Below are positions 26,609-34,593 of a DNA stretch of 64,000 nucleotides, piece by piece. Each line of letters begins with the position of its first letter. The first letter of the stretch is position 1. This DNA is from an uncultured Clostridia bacterium. Its GTDB lineage: Bacteria; Bacillota; Clostridia; Oscillospirales; Acutalibacteraceae. The translations under genes and the position numbers were made by a program. The notes beneath the pieces were generated by a model. That model was not told the DNA's origin. It did no database searches and saw only the letters and a list, made by a program, of their open reading frames with translations. The stretch lies in contig CALWUY010000053.1 of NCBI GenBank assembly GCA_944384855.1, positions 1-64,000 of the forward strand, in the 5' to 3' direction.

Positions 26609-27618
26609 CGGAAAGTCACCTCTTTTAAATACTCGGCCAGTTTTTCGTAAGGTATCGTGCGAAGTATATAACTGCCGGCATCCTCAACGTATACTACCGT
26701 TATATTATCTCCGGCCATTTTCTTGTCATGCTTTACAGCTTCAAGTATATCTGCGATATTAAAATCTATGCGTGTAGGAAGATTTAATTTTTCAAGCACC
26801 TTTATAAGCCGTTCGCGCACCGGTTCAGAGCACATCGGAATCATACCCAGTGCCACACATTCGCCGTGATAAAGATTCTGCATTTTATTTTCACTTTCAA
26901 TCGCATGTGCCAGTGTGTGACCGAAATTCAGAATTTTTCTAAGTCCTGTTTCTTTCTCGTCCTGCTCTACTACATACCGTTTAATTTTCAGTGAACGTTC
27001 TATAATTATATCAATATTGTCGGATACATCTTGATTTTCAAAAAGTGAAAACAATTCACAGTCGCTTGTAAGAGACATTTTTACCGACTCAGCCAGACCG
27101 TTGGAAATCTGTCTTTGCGGCAGTGTTTTAAGCGTATCCGAATCAATGACAACAGCTTTCGGGGGATAAAACGCACCTACTATATTCTTATAACCGGCAA
27201 AATCTATTGCTACCTTTCCTCCGACAGAAGAATCCACCTGCGACAGAACCGTTGTAGGTATATTGTAAAAATCTATTCCTCTCATAAAAGAAGCGGCGGC
27301 AAAACCCGCAAGGTCTCCGACAACCCCGCCCCCTACCGCTATTACCGCATCTGTTCTGGTAAAGTCAAGTTTTACCATTTCTTCAAGCAAATGCCTGTAA
27401 CTGTCAAACGATTTGGAAGCCTCTCCCTCTGGTATCGTCACAATATGAGGGCTCTGACACTGACCAGCAACAGTTTCTGCATAAACGCCGGGTACTCCGC
27501 TGTCTGTAACTATCAGCACCCTCCGGTCAAGAGACATATATTTTCCAAGCTCAGAAATCGCTCCTTTTTCTAACACTATGTTATATTGTCCAGCTGAAGT
27601 CTTTACCGGAATAATCAT
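26605..27618 (-). CDS. aroB: 3-dehydroquinate synthase
   Basis: Cyclises DAHP to 3-dehydroquinate using NAD and a divalent metal. 337 residues. Motifs are IPEGEASKSFDSYRHLLEEM, AVIAVGGGVVGDLAGFAAAS, IPTTVLSQVDSSVGGKVAID, LRKILNFGHTLAHAIE (metal-binding His) and YHGECVALGM. Lies 25 bases after pheA. Confidence 0.95.
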   Translation of the reverse strand: MIIPVKTSAGQYNIVLEKGAISELGKYMSLDRRVLIVTDSGVPGVYAETVAGQCQSPHIVTIPEGEASKSFDSYRHLLEEMVKLDFTRTDAVIAVGGGVVGDLAGFAAASFMRGIDFYNIPTTVLSQVDSSVGGKVAIDFAGYKNIVGAFYPPKAVVIDSDTLKTLPQRQISNGLAESVKMSLTSDCELFSLFENQDVSDNIDIIIERSLKIKRYVVEQDEKETGLRKILNFGHTLAHAIESENKMQNLYHGECVALGMIPMCSEPVRERLIKVLEKLNLPTRIDFNIADILEAVKHDKKMAGDNITVVYVEDAGSYILRTIPYEKLAEYLKEVTFR

Positions 27619-27643
27619 ATAATCAATTTCTCCATTTTAAATA

Positions 27644-28732
27644 CTATAATGAAACTTCTTTTTCGTAAGAGCCTATAACCTTAATTTCACTGCATTTTGT
27701 TTTCAGCTCACTCAGCATTTTCTTTCCCTGCATGCTGTTGATATTTCCCTCTCCCTCAGCAAAAAAGTAATAGCTCCATACAAGCTCTTTTGTAGGCCTG
27801 CTCTTTAATGCTTTAAGATTGAATCCGTTATCGCCTATAATCGAAATCGCCTTACCGAGTGAACCGGCCTCATTTGTAACGGTAAAAAGAAGTATAAAAT
27901 TGTTATCGGTTGCCGAAGGAGTTTTTAAAGTCCTTGAAAATACGGCAAACCGCGTAGTATTGACATTGCTTTCGTTTATATGCGCTTCTATCTTCTGAAG
28001 TCCGAACTTCTCAGCCGCTTCCTCACTTGCGATAGCTGCGATATCTTTTCTGCCGGACTCTGCCACCATTTTGGCGGCAACCGCCGTATTGACAGCCTCA
28101 ATTGTTTCAAAACCGTGCCTTTTTATGTATTCAGCGCACTGACCAAGCGCCTGAGGATGACTGATTACGGTTTTTATATCGTCCATGACAGCGCCTTTGT
28201 TAACCAACAGATTCTGAACAATACCTATATCGTAAATTCCGTTTATATAAAGAGAACCGAAAAAGGCTAAATCCATAACCTGTCCTACATCTCCGTTATA
28301 GCTGTTTTCTATAGGCAAAATCACACAGTCACATTCCCCGCCGGCTACCGAATTATATGCTGCCCTGAAATCGCCGTAAGGCACAGCCACAGCATCCGGG
28401 AATACCTTGTTGGCGGCAATATTGGCAAATGCGCCTTCAACACCGCTGAACGCTACTCTCATGCCTTCTAACAGGCGGTGCTGATAATTTTTTGAAATTT
28501 CCATATTGCTCTGCAAAAAGGTTACGTAATACGATTTAAGCGATTCATCCTCGATAAGTTTGGAGTTTCTCTTTAGATTCTCCGCCTCTCTGACAGAATC
28601 GGTAACCTGAAGACCGTGCAGTCTTTTATACTCGGCTACTTTTTTTACCGCATTCATTCTCTCGGTAAAAAGTCTCGCCATTTCACTGTCAATTTCATTT
28701 ATTTTTTGTCTTGCCTTTTCAAGATCAGTCAT
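27644..28732 (-). CDS. pheA: bifunctional chorismate mutase / prephenate dehydratase
   Basis: P-protein of phenylalanine synthesis, about 362 residues. Residues 1-90 are an AroQ-type chorismate mutase (KINEIDSEMARLFTERM, VKKVAEYKR). About 95-275 is prephenate dehydratase (VAFSGVEGAFANIAA, LPIENSYNGDVGQV, NVNTTRFAVFSR). About 285-355 is an ACT domain (NEAGSLGKAISI, LKSRPTKELVWSYYFF), the usual Phe feedback site. ATG at 28732 lies 4 bases after the aminotransferase stop, with GGTGAG before it. A TTG 7 codons upstream is the alternative. Confidence 0.95.
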   Translation of the reverse strand: MTDLEKARQKINEIDSEMARLFTERMNAVKKVAEYKRLHGLQVTDSVREAENLKRNSKLIEDESLKSYYVTFLQSNMEISKNYQHRLLEGMRVAFSGVEGAFANIAANKVFPDAVAVPYGDFRAAYNSVAGGECDCVILPIENSYNGDVGQVMDLAFFGSLYINGIYDIGIVQNLLVNKGAVMDDIKTVISHPQALGQCAEYIKRHGFETIEAVNTAVAAKMVAESGRKDIAAIASEEAAEKFGLQKIEAHINESNVNTTRFAVFSRTLKTPSATDNNFILLFTVTNEAGSLGKAISIIGDNGFNLKALKSRPTKELVWSYYFFAEGEGNINSMQGKKMLSELKTKCSEIKVIGSYEKEVSL

Positions 28733-28736
28733 TAAC

Positions 28737-29921
28737 TCACCTATATTCTTCAATCAACTTTTTAAATCCGGGAAGCGCCTTTTTTATCATTTCAGTGCTT
28801 ACGCAATAACTTATCCTTACATATCCCTCATACCCGAAATCATCTCCCGGCACTATCAGAATTTCATACTTTTTCGCTCTCTCACAAAAAGCGTTTGCGT
28901 CTTTTTCCGGTGATTTGACAAACAAATAGAACGCGCCGTCCGGTCTTACCGCGGTGTAACCGTATTCTGTCAGTGCGCTGTATAAAAGATTTCTGTTTTT
29001 ATCATATACAGATATATCTGAAGTCTTACCCAATACTTCTTTTATTGTGTACTGCAAAAGACTCGGAGCGCAGACATATCCCAATGCCCTGCCTGCTCCG
29101 CACACTGCCGCATACAAATCTTCACAACCCGACGCATCGGGCGATACAAAAATATAACCTATTCTTTCCCCTGGCAGTGATAGTGATTTGCTGAACGAAT
29201 AACATACCACCGTATTTTTATAAAAATCAGGGATATACGGCACTTCAATTCCGCCGTAAACCAACTCGCGGTAAGGCTCGTCCGCGATAATATAGATTTC
29301 ACTTCCGAATTCCCTCGATTTTTCTGTCAGCAGTTCTGATAACTTAGTTATTGTCTCGGCGCTTAACACCGCGCCGCTGGGATTGTTCGGCGAATTAATA
29401 ATTATTGCTTTTGTCTTGGCGCATATTATACCGCCAAGTGCTTCAAAATCAATCTGAAAATCAGCTTCACGGCATTTCACGGTCTTAACAGCGGCGCCTG
29501 CCTTTTCGGCGAAAACGGTATACTCAGGAAAAAACGGAGCCAACAGTATAACCTCATCACCCTCTACAATAAGTGCATTAAGGGTTATTGCAAGAGAAGC
29601 TGCCGCGCCGCATGTCATATAAATCAGTTCAGGTCTTGCGCCAGCCGAAAAACGCTTGTTTATATCGTCTGCTATGGCTTTTCTTACACCGGCATCACCC
29701 TGAGCCGAAGTATAGCCGTGAAGTTCAACAGAAGGTTTGTTCTTTATAAGTTCAGACATTGTCCTGTTAACTTCGTCAGGCGCCGGAATACTCGGATTTC
29801 CGAGACTGAAATCGAATACATTGTCGGCTCCTATCTGACTTTTGCGAACATTACCGTATTCGAATATCTCCCTTATAACCGAACGTTTTTTCCCCAGACT
29901 TACCATTTTTTCGGAAAACAT
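28737..29921 (-). CDS. class I/II aminotransferase, first gene of aromatic operon
   Basis: About 394 residues, PLP fold type I. Motifs are FSLGNPSIPAPDEV, YMTCGAAASLAITL, INSPNNPSGAVLS, IIADEPYRELVY, CYSFSKSLSLPGERIGY (PLP lysine) and GYVRISYCVS. Leading an operon that makes phenylpyruvate and 4-hydroxyphenylpyruvate, it most likely performs the final transamination to Phe and Tyr; that is inference from context. ATG at 29921 has AAGGA 8 bases before it. A TTG 7 codons upstream is less likely. It is separated from its promoter by the Phe attenuator. Confidence 0.9.
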   Translation of the reverse strand: MFSEKMVSLGKKRSVIREIFEYGNVRKSQIGADNVFDFSLGNPSIPAPDEVNRTMSELIKNKPSVELHGYTSAQGDAGVRKAIADDINKRFSAGARPELIYMTCGAAASLAITLNALIVEGDEVILLAPFFPEYTVFAEKAGAAVKTVKCREADFQIDFEALGGIICAKTKAIIINSPNNPSGAVLSAETITKLSELLTEKSREFGSEIYIIADEPYRELVYGGIEVPYIPDFYKNTVVCYSFSKSLSLPGERIGYIFVSPDASGCEDLYAAVCGAGRALGYVCAPSLLQYTIKEVLGKTSDISVYDKNRNLLYSALTEYGYTAVRPDGAFYLFVKSPEKDANAFCERAKKYEILIVPGDDFGYEGYVRISYCVSTEMIKKALPGFKKLIEEYR

Positions 29922-29954
29922 ACCAAAAATCCTTTCTGTCAATAAGTTTACATC

Positions 29955-29998
29955 AAAAAACCCGCAACTCGTATACTTAAAAGTACGACGAATGCGGG
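29955..29998 (-). terminator. attenuator terminator of aromatic operon
   Basis: On the minus strand CCCGCA (29998-29993) pairs with TGCGGG (29966-29961). Inner TCGT/ACGA and TACT/AGTA segments extend the hairpin, and six Ts follow. It lies between the leader peptide stop (30014) and the first structural gene, so it must be read through for the operon to be expressed. Confidence 0.88.
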
Positions 29999-30048
29999 CT
30001 GACCGTTTATAAGTTAAAACTTAGTTTTAACAGTGTGCGGACAGTCCG
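29995..30048 (-). promoter_or_regulatory. candidate antiterminator and pause hairpin of Phe attenuator
   Basis: CGGACTGTCC (30048-30039, inside the leader ORF just after the Phe run) can pair with GGTCAGCCCG (30004-29995) with 8 pairs out of 10. That pairing would occupy four bases of the terminator 5' arm, so the two structures exclude each other. Between them GTTAAAAC and GTTTTAAC (30031-30024 and 30020-30013) form a perfect 8-bp hairpin that encloses the leader stop codon. These are paper pairings, not folded by program. Confidence 0.55.
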
Positions 30049-30088
30049 TGTTTATAAAGTAAAAAAACTGTATACTGAAATTAAACAT
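30014..30088 (-). CDS. Phe-rich leader peptide of the aromatic operon
   Basis: A 24-codon ORF: ATG at 30088-30086, TAA at 30016-30014, preceded by the strong ribosome site GGGAGGG 8 bases upstream. The peptide begins MFNFSIQFFYFIN. Six of its 24 codons are Phe and one is Tyr, with four of the six Phe codons at positions 4-11 around FFYF. This density in a ribosome-loaded ORF just before a terminator and a Phe/Tyr biosynthetic operon is the hallmark of a leader peptide. Too short for ordinary gene calling. Phe starvation should stall the ribosome at FFYF. Confidence 0.82.
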   Translation of the reverse strand: MFNFSIQFFYFINTDCPHTVKTKF

Positions 30089-30119
30089 ATAAACTGCCCT
30101 CCCATAAAAGTTCTATACT

Positions 30120-30148
30120 ATTTTACTCCTGACGGTATATTTTGTCAA
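30120..30148 (-). promoter_or_regulatory. SigA promoter of attenuator and aromatic operon
   Basis: Minus strand TTGACA (30148-30143), 17 bases, TAAAAT (30125-30120). Transcription would start near 30113, 10 bases before the leader ribosome site. It lies 50 bases after the mreB-like stop, so the aromatic operon is separately transcribed. Confidence 0.85.
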
Positions 30149-30197
30149 CAGTAATTTTACACAAAACTTTAACAGTTTAAAGCACAAAATATGTATT

Positions 30198-31220
30198 TTA
30201 CTGTATCTCGAGCTCTTTTATCGAGCGCAGCTGATAATCTACATTTTTCAGCAGGTTTCTCTTTTTTAGCGCGGCTGCCGCGCCTTTTACAACACTGTAG
30301 GCAGGGTTGTCAAGACAGTGCACCTTAATCCCGAGATAATCCGACATTCTGTCCGCCAGACCCGTAAGCTGAGATCCTCCTCCCGTAAGATACATTCCGT
30401 CGTTTATTATATCTGCCACGAGGTCAGGATTTGTTTTATTAAGTACCATCCTTATACCGTTGCAAATACTGTCAACCGTATCAATGATAGCATCGTAAAC
30501 CTCAGAACTTGATATCTCGAAGCTTTCAGGCAATCCCGTAAATACATTTCTGCCTTTTGCAAGCACCGCAACTTCAATATCCCGCTTTACTGCCGCGCCT
30601 ATTTTTATCTTGACAGACTCGGCAGTCAGCGGACCTATTTCAATATTATACTCTTTCCTCACATATCTGATTATCTGTGCGTCAAAATCAAGCGAAGCCG
30701 TCTTCATTGAATCACATTCGACAATTCCTCCCATAGAAATTACCGCAATATCGGTAGTGCCCGCACCTACGTCTACAATCAAGGTACCGTACGGTACTGA
30801 AAAATCAAGCCCCAAACCAAACGCTATCGCGAGCGGTCCTTCTATTACGGATATATTTCTGCCTCCTGCGGCTTCTACCACATTTGCGAGCGAATGATGC
30901 TGAAGTTCAGTAAGTCCGCACGGCAATGTCGCCATAATTCTCGGGCGCATCAGTTTATTTCCGAACGCCGCCTGCATATAATTTTTCAGCATCGCCTCTG
31001 CGATATCGTAATCCGATATTACTCCGTGTTCAATGGGACTTATACAGGTAAGACTCTCCGGAGTTCTGCCTAATGTCTGCTTTGCCTTTTCACCGAAATA
31101 TTTCGGTTCCCATGTATCTGCATCAACCGTTACAGCGTTAGGCATTTCAAAAACGATTTTCGAACTCGAAAAAATTACTGTCTTTGAAGTGCCCAAATCT
31201 ATTCCAATGTCAGTTGCCAT
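30198..31220 (-). CDS. mreB: MreB/Mbl-family actin-like cell-shape protein
   Basis: 340 residues, about the length of MreB/Mbl. Actin-fold motifs are DIGIDLGTSKTVIF (phosphate 1), LIVDVGAGTTDIAVISMGG (phosphate 2), VIEGPLAIAFGLGLD and YLTGGGSQLTGLADRM (adenosine). It polymerises on the membrane to guide wall synthesis. There is no mreC/mreD beside it, so it may be a second paralogue (Mbl or MreBH-like) rather than the main MreB. Its start overlaps the end of the comF-like gene by 11 bases. GAGG precedes the ATG. Confidence 0.88.
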   Translation of the reverse strand: MATDIGIDLGTSKTVIFSSSKIVFEMPNAVTVDADTWEPKYFGEKAKQTLGRTPESLTCISPIEHGVISDYDIAEAMLKNYMQAAFGNKLMRPRIMATLPCGLTELQHHSLANVVEAAGGRNISVIEGPLAIAFGLGLDFSVPYGTLIVDVGAGTTDIAVISMGGIVECDSMKTASLDFDAQIIRYVRKEYNIEIGPLTAESVKIKIGAAVKRDIEVAVLAKGRNVFTGLPESFEISSSEVYDAIIDTVDSICNGIRMVLNKTNPDLVADIINDGMYLTGGGSQLTGLADRMSDYLGIKVHCLDNPAYSVVKGAAAALKKRNLLKNVDYQLRSIKELEIQ

Positions 31221-31932
31221 TATTCTTTTCCTCTTTCTTTTTGTTATAAGTTATCAGTCCCGCAATACAGCACACCGAGCCGGCACCTGCTGCAAACAAC
31301 TGCTTCGAACACTCGTCAAAAGTAGCACCGGTAGTTTTAATATCATCAACAAGCAGAATATTCTTGCCGTCTAACCTCACGTCACAGAAATATTTGCCTT
31401 TAATGTTTTGAAATCTGTCCTTTCTCGAAAGCTTGTGCTGTGTTTTCCTGCGGTCGCGGCTGCACCCGAGCATACCGACGCCTAACGGGATTTTTAAAAT
31501 TCCTGATAATTCTTTTGCTAAAATATAGCTTTGATTGTAACCTCTGCGCAAAGCTCTGATCCTCGTCATCGGCACATACGCAATGTAATCAAACTTCCTG
31601 TCCGCATAACGCTGACTTACCATCAATGCCATCTGCTCGGCAAAATAACGTGCGAGACGTTCTTTATGCCTGAACTTGAAAGCATACATCGCTTTCTTTG
31701 CAATACCGTCATTTCTGAACGCCGCTGCGCAGGCGTCAAAATGAAATATGTATTTTCCGCATTCACAAAGCTTTTTAGGCAAACCGCATTTGCGGCATAT
31801 CTTATCAGCATGGCAATGTTCAAGCATTTCAAAGCAGTAATCGCAAAAATATTCGTCTCCGTCCAAAACCTGACCGCAACCGGCACAGATGTTAGGAAAA
31901 ATTGCCGATATTACCGCTTTAACAATATTCAC
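31210..31932 (-). CDS. ComF-family phosphoribosyltransferase-like protein
   Basis: 240 residues. The N-terminal zinc-finger-like part has four CxxC-type pairs (CAGCGQ, CDYC, CRKCGLPKKLCEC). The C-terminal phosphoribosyltransferase fold contains YVPMTRIRALRRGYNQSY and the PRPP loop ILLVDDIKTTGATFDECSKQ. In naturally competent bacteria ComF helps DNA uptake; elsewhere its role is less clear. Start is GTG with GAGGAG 6 bases upstream. It overlaps both recD2 and mreB. Confidence 0.9.
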   Translation of the reverse strand: MNIVKAVISAIFPNICAGCGQVLDGDEYFCDYCFEMLEHCHADKICRKCGLPKKLCECGKYIFHFDACAAAFRNDGIAKKAMYAFKFRHKERLARYFAEQMALMVSQRYADRKFDYIAYVPMTRIRALRRGYNQSYILAKELSGILKIPLGVGMLGCSRDRRKTQHKLSRKDRFQNIKGKYFCDVRLDGKNILLVDDIKTTGATFDECSKQLFAAGAGSVCCIAGLITYNKKKEEKNNGN

Positions 31933-34144
31933 TGTTTTCTCCTCGCTTCAAAAATTCCCTGAGCATTGTATATCTGAGCGTCTTGCGGTCATTTTCGGCC
32001 ATTTCATTCCAAATCTTTTCTTTGCCTACAATTATAAGCATTTTTTTAGCCCGGGTTACCGCTGTATACAGCAAATTCCTGTATTTTAGTTTTTCAGGCA
32101 CATCTATTAACGGAATTATAACATACTCATATTCGCTTCCCTGCGATTTATGTACGGTTATGGCATACGCCAGCTCAAGCTGACCGAAATCCTCAGAAAA
32201 ATAGGTCGCTACACGGTCATCGTATCTTACCTTAATAATACCTGCTCGCGTATCTATATCCGTAATAAATCCTACGTCACCGTTGAAAATTCCGTTTCCG
32301 AATTCTCCGTTGTCTTTCCTGTACTGCAAGTCATAATTGTTTTTTATCTGCATCACTTTATCTCCGACGCGAAGATAAAAACCCTTATATGTTAACTGCG
32401 GCATACCTTTTTTATAAGGATTCAGTTTTTCCTGCAAAATATTATTGAGATTGACGGTTCCGGTATCCAGCTTTTTTGACGGACATAATATCTGAATGTC
32501 ATTTACCGAATTTATACCGTATGCCTCCGGAAGCCTTTCCGTCACTAAATCCAATACTGTATTGAGCGCTGAATGCCTGTCCGCTCTGCTCAAAAAGAAA
32601 CAGTCGGAATTCTTATCGCTGAAATCCGCCCGTTCATTATTGATTAAAGCGTGGGCATTTGATACTATTTTGCTCTTGGCGGCCTGTCTGAAAACTTTTT
32701 TCAGCCTTATTGAAGGGAATTTGTCAGAGGCCAGTATATCTCCTAATACGTTTCCGGCCCCTATGCTGGGCAGCTGATCGGAATCTCCCACAAGTATTAT
32801 CCTGCAGGAAAGCTTTAAAGCTTTGAGCAGATCACAGAATAAAAGCGAATCTATCATTGAAGCTTCATCTATAATTATAACATCGCAGGTTAAAGGATTT
32901 TTTTCATTGCGTGAAAAATTTCTTTGTTCTCCTTCGCCCCACTCAACTTCCAGCAGCCTGTGTATCGTTTTTGCCTCCCGGCCGGTAAGCTCGGTCATGC
33001 GTTTAGCAGCCCTTCCCGTAGGCGCGGCAAGTTCAATTTCAAAATCCCTGCCTTCAAAAAGTTTTATTATTGCATTGAGTGTCGTGGTCTTGCCGGTACC
33101 CGGTCCTCCGGTCAAAACCAGAATCCCGCCGGAAAACGCCTCGTAAACCGCGCTGCGCTGAAGCTGCTCGAACTTTATATTAAGTATGTTTTCCACATTC
33201 TCTATTTCCAGCTCGTCCACTGTGACTGTCCTGCCAATATGCTGTTTTACCGAAAGCAGCCTTGAGGCAATATATCTTTCCGCCGCATAATACCGGCTTA
33301 ATGAAATAAATTCATCTTCACCGATTACAGTACTTTCCAGCCTGAAACAATCAATCAGTCTGTCACATGTGTCATTCACCAAATCAATACCGCATCCAAG
33401 CATTTTTGCCGTAACTTCCGTGAGTTTATTTCTGGGAAGACAGGTATGCCCGTTGGATAAGTTTCTCCTCAAAACATATTCTATTCCTGCCGCTATTCGA
33501 TGTTCGCTTTCAGGCGGGAAATTAAGGTCATAAGCCATCTCTTCCGCAGTCTCAAAAGCAAATTCCAAACCTTCTTCACAAAGTATGTATGGATTGGCTC
33601 GTATCAGTTTCAACGCCTGCATCCCCAACCGTTTGTACACTTTAAGACATCTGTCGGGAGATATCCTGTATTTTGACAGCAGCATTATAATTTCCCTGAT
33701 TCCATACTGCTTTTTGTATTCCTCGCTTATCGTAAGGGCCTTTTGCATAGAAATTCCTTTTATGACGGTGAGTTCTTCGGGTTTTTCGGCAATAATATTC
33801 AAAGTTTCCTCTCCGAATCGTTCTACAAGCTTAACCGCCGTTGCCGGGCCTATTCCTTTTATTGCCCCCGCAGATAAATATCTGAGTATGTCGGCAGCGC
33901 TCTCAGGTACACGCTTTTCAAAATGCGTTACCGCAAACTGATTTCCGTACATCTGATGAACCGTATAATTTCCGTAAAAATCAGCTGTTTCACCCTCATT
34001 CAAATAAGGCAGTACTCCCACTATAGTAACGTTTTCTTTATCAGTTTTAACCATGGCTACGGTATATCCGTTAGACTCATTCCTGTAGGTGATAGTATCT
34101 ACCATACCTGTAATCATATCGCTGCCTGCAGCGCTGACTTGCAT
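31919..34144 (-). CDS. recD2: RecD2-type ATP-dependent helicase
   Basis: About 741 residues. Five-prime to three-prime SF1B helicase acting without RecBC. N-terminal OB-like region with YTVHQMYGNQFAV, then helix-hairpin-helix segments (GIGPATAVKLVERFG, ITVIKGIS-like). Helicase motifs: LTGGPGTGKTTTLNAIIK, AAPTGRAAKRMTELTG, VIIDEASMIDSLLF, VGDSDQLPSIGAGNVL, and LAYAITVHKSQGSEYE. ATG at 34144 has GGGAGG 8 bases before it; a GTG 3 codons earlier overlaps that site. Overlaps comF by 14 bases. Confidence 0.94.
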   Translation of the reverse strand: MQVSAAGSDMITGMVDTITYRNESNGYTVAMVKTDKENVTIVGVLPYLNEGETADFYGNYTVHQMYGNQFAVTHFEKRVPESAADILRYLSAGAIKGIGPATAVKLVERFGEETLNIIAEKPEELTVIKGISMQKALTISEEYKKQYGIREIIMLLSKYRISPDRCLKVYKRLGMQALKLIRANPYILCEEGLEFAFETAEEMAYDLNFPPESEHRIAAGIEYVLRRNLSNGHTCLPRNKLTEVTAKMLGCGIDLVNDTCDRLIDCFRLESTVIGEDEFISLSRYYAAERYIASRLLSVKQHIGRTVTVDELEIENVENILNIKFEQLQRSAVYEAFSGGILVLTGGPGTGKTTTLNAIIKLFEGRDFEIELAAPTGRAAKRMTELTGREAKTIHRLLEVEWGEGEQRNFSRNEKNPLTCDVIIIDEASMIDSLLFCDLLKALKLSCRIILVGDSDQLPSIGAGNVLGDILASDKFPSIRLKKVFRQAAKSKIVSNAHALINNERADFSDKNSDCFFLSRADRHSALNTVLDLVTERLPEAYGINSVNDIQILCPSKKLDTGTVNLNNILQEKLNPYKKGMPQLTYKGFYLRVGDKVMQIKNNYDLQYRKDNGEFGNGIFNGDVGFITDIDTRAGIIKVRYDDRVATYFSEDFGQLELAYAITVHKSQGSEYEYVIIPLIDVPEKLKYRNLLYTAVTRAKKMLIIVGKEKIWNEMAENDRKTLRYTMLREFLKRGENSEYC

Positions 34145-34172
34145 ATACCGCACCTCCCGAATTATTGTGTTT

Positions 34173-34505
34173 CTAAATTAAATCTAAGTATTCCTTTAAT
34201 TCCTCTGCCGTACAAAAAATAAAGCCCCTGCTTTCAGCGGCAATTCTGCATTCGGCTGAATTTTCATCGTCCAAAAACGAACTCAAAAAAATCAAATTGG
34301 CACCGCTGCTTTTTCCATGCCATGTATACTTTTCTATTTCATAAAACATCTGGCTTAACGGATTGTCGTTCGTTAGAATAATTGTTTTGTAACATATTAC
34401 CGGATCAGACGGTTTCAATATATACATTTTAAATATATGTAAAAGTTCCGCCAAACCTAACATTGCCGGTATTAAAAACAAAAACGCTAAAATTATCTCA
34501 ACCAT
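34173..34505 (-). CDS. small membrane-anchored protein of unknown function
   Basis: About 110 residues from the ATG at 34505 (GGGAGG 7 bases upstream). One N-terminal membrane segment (IILAFLFLIPAMLGLAELL), then a soluble region with alternating strands and helices, ending in SRGFIFCTAEELKEYLDLI. Located between cdaR and recD2 on the same strand. I do not recognise the family. Confidence 0.65.
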   Translation of the reverse strand: MVEIILAFLFLIPAMLGLAELLHIFKMYILKPSDPVICYKTIILTNDNPLSQMFYEIEKYTWHGKSSGANLIFLSSFLDDENSAECRIAAESRGFIFCTAEELKEYLDLI

Positions 34506-34564
34506 ATACATTCCTCCCATACATTATATGCTTGAAACAGTACATGGTTATATAAATAATGTTC

Positions 34565-34583
34565 GGGCGGCTTTAAGCCGCCC
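34565..34583 (-). terminator. GC-rich hairpin after cdaR
   Basis: GGGCGGC-TTAAA-GCCGCCC on the minus strand, starting 10 bases after the cdaR stop. The tail has only scattered Ts (GAACATTATTT), so termination may be partial. Confidence 0.7.
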
Positions 34584-34593
34584 TCATTTTACT

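Noticed and set aside
29955-30148. T-box riboswitch upstream of the aromatic operon
   Set aside because: No GGGTGG-type T-box sequence or specifier arrangement is present; the Phe-rich ORF with a ribosome site explains the region better.
34565-34583. Strong intrinsic terminator after cdaR
   Set aside because: The stem is good but the tail lacks a continuous T-run, so I kept it only as a hairpin with partial termination likely.
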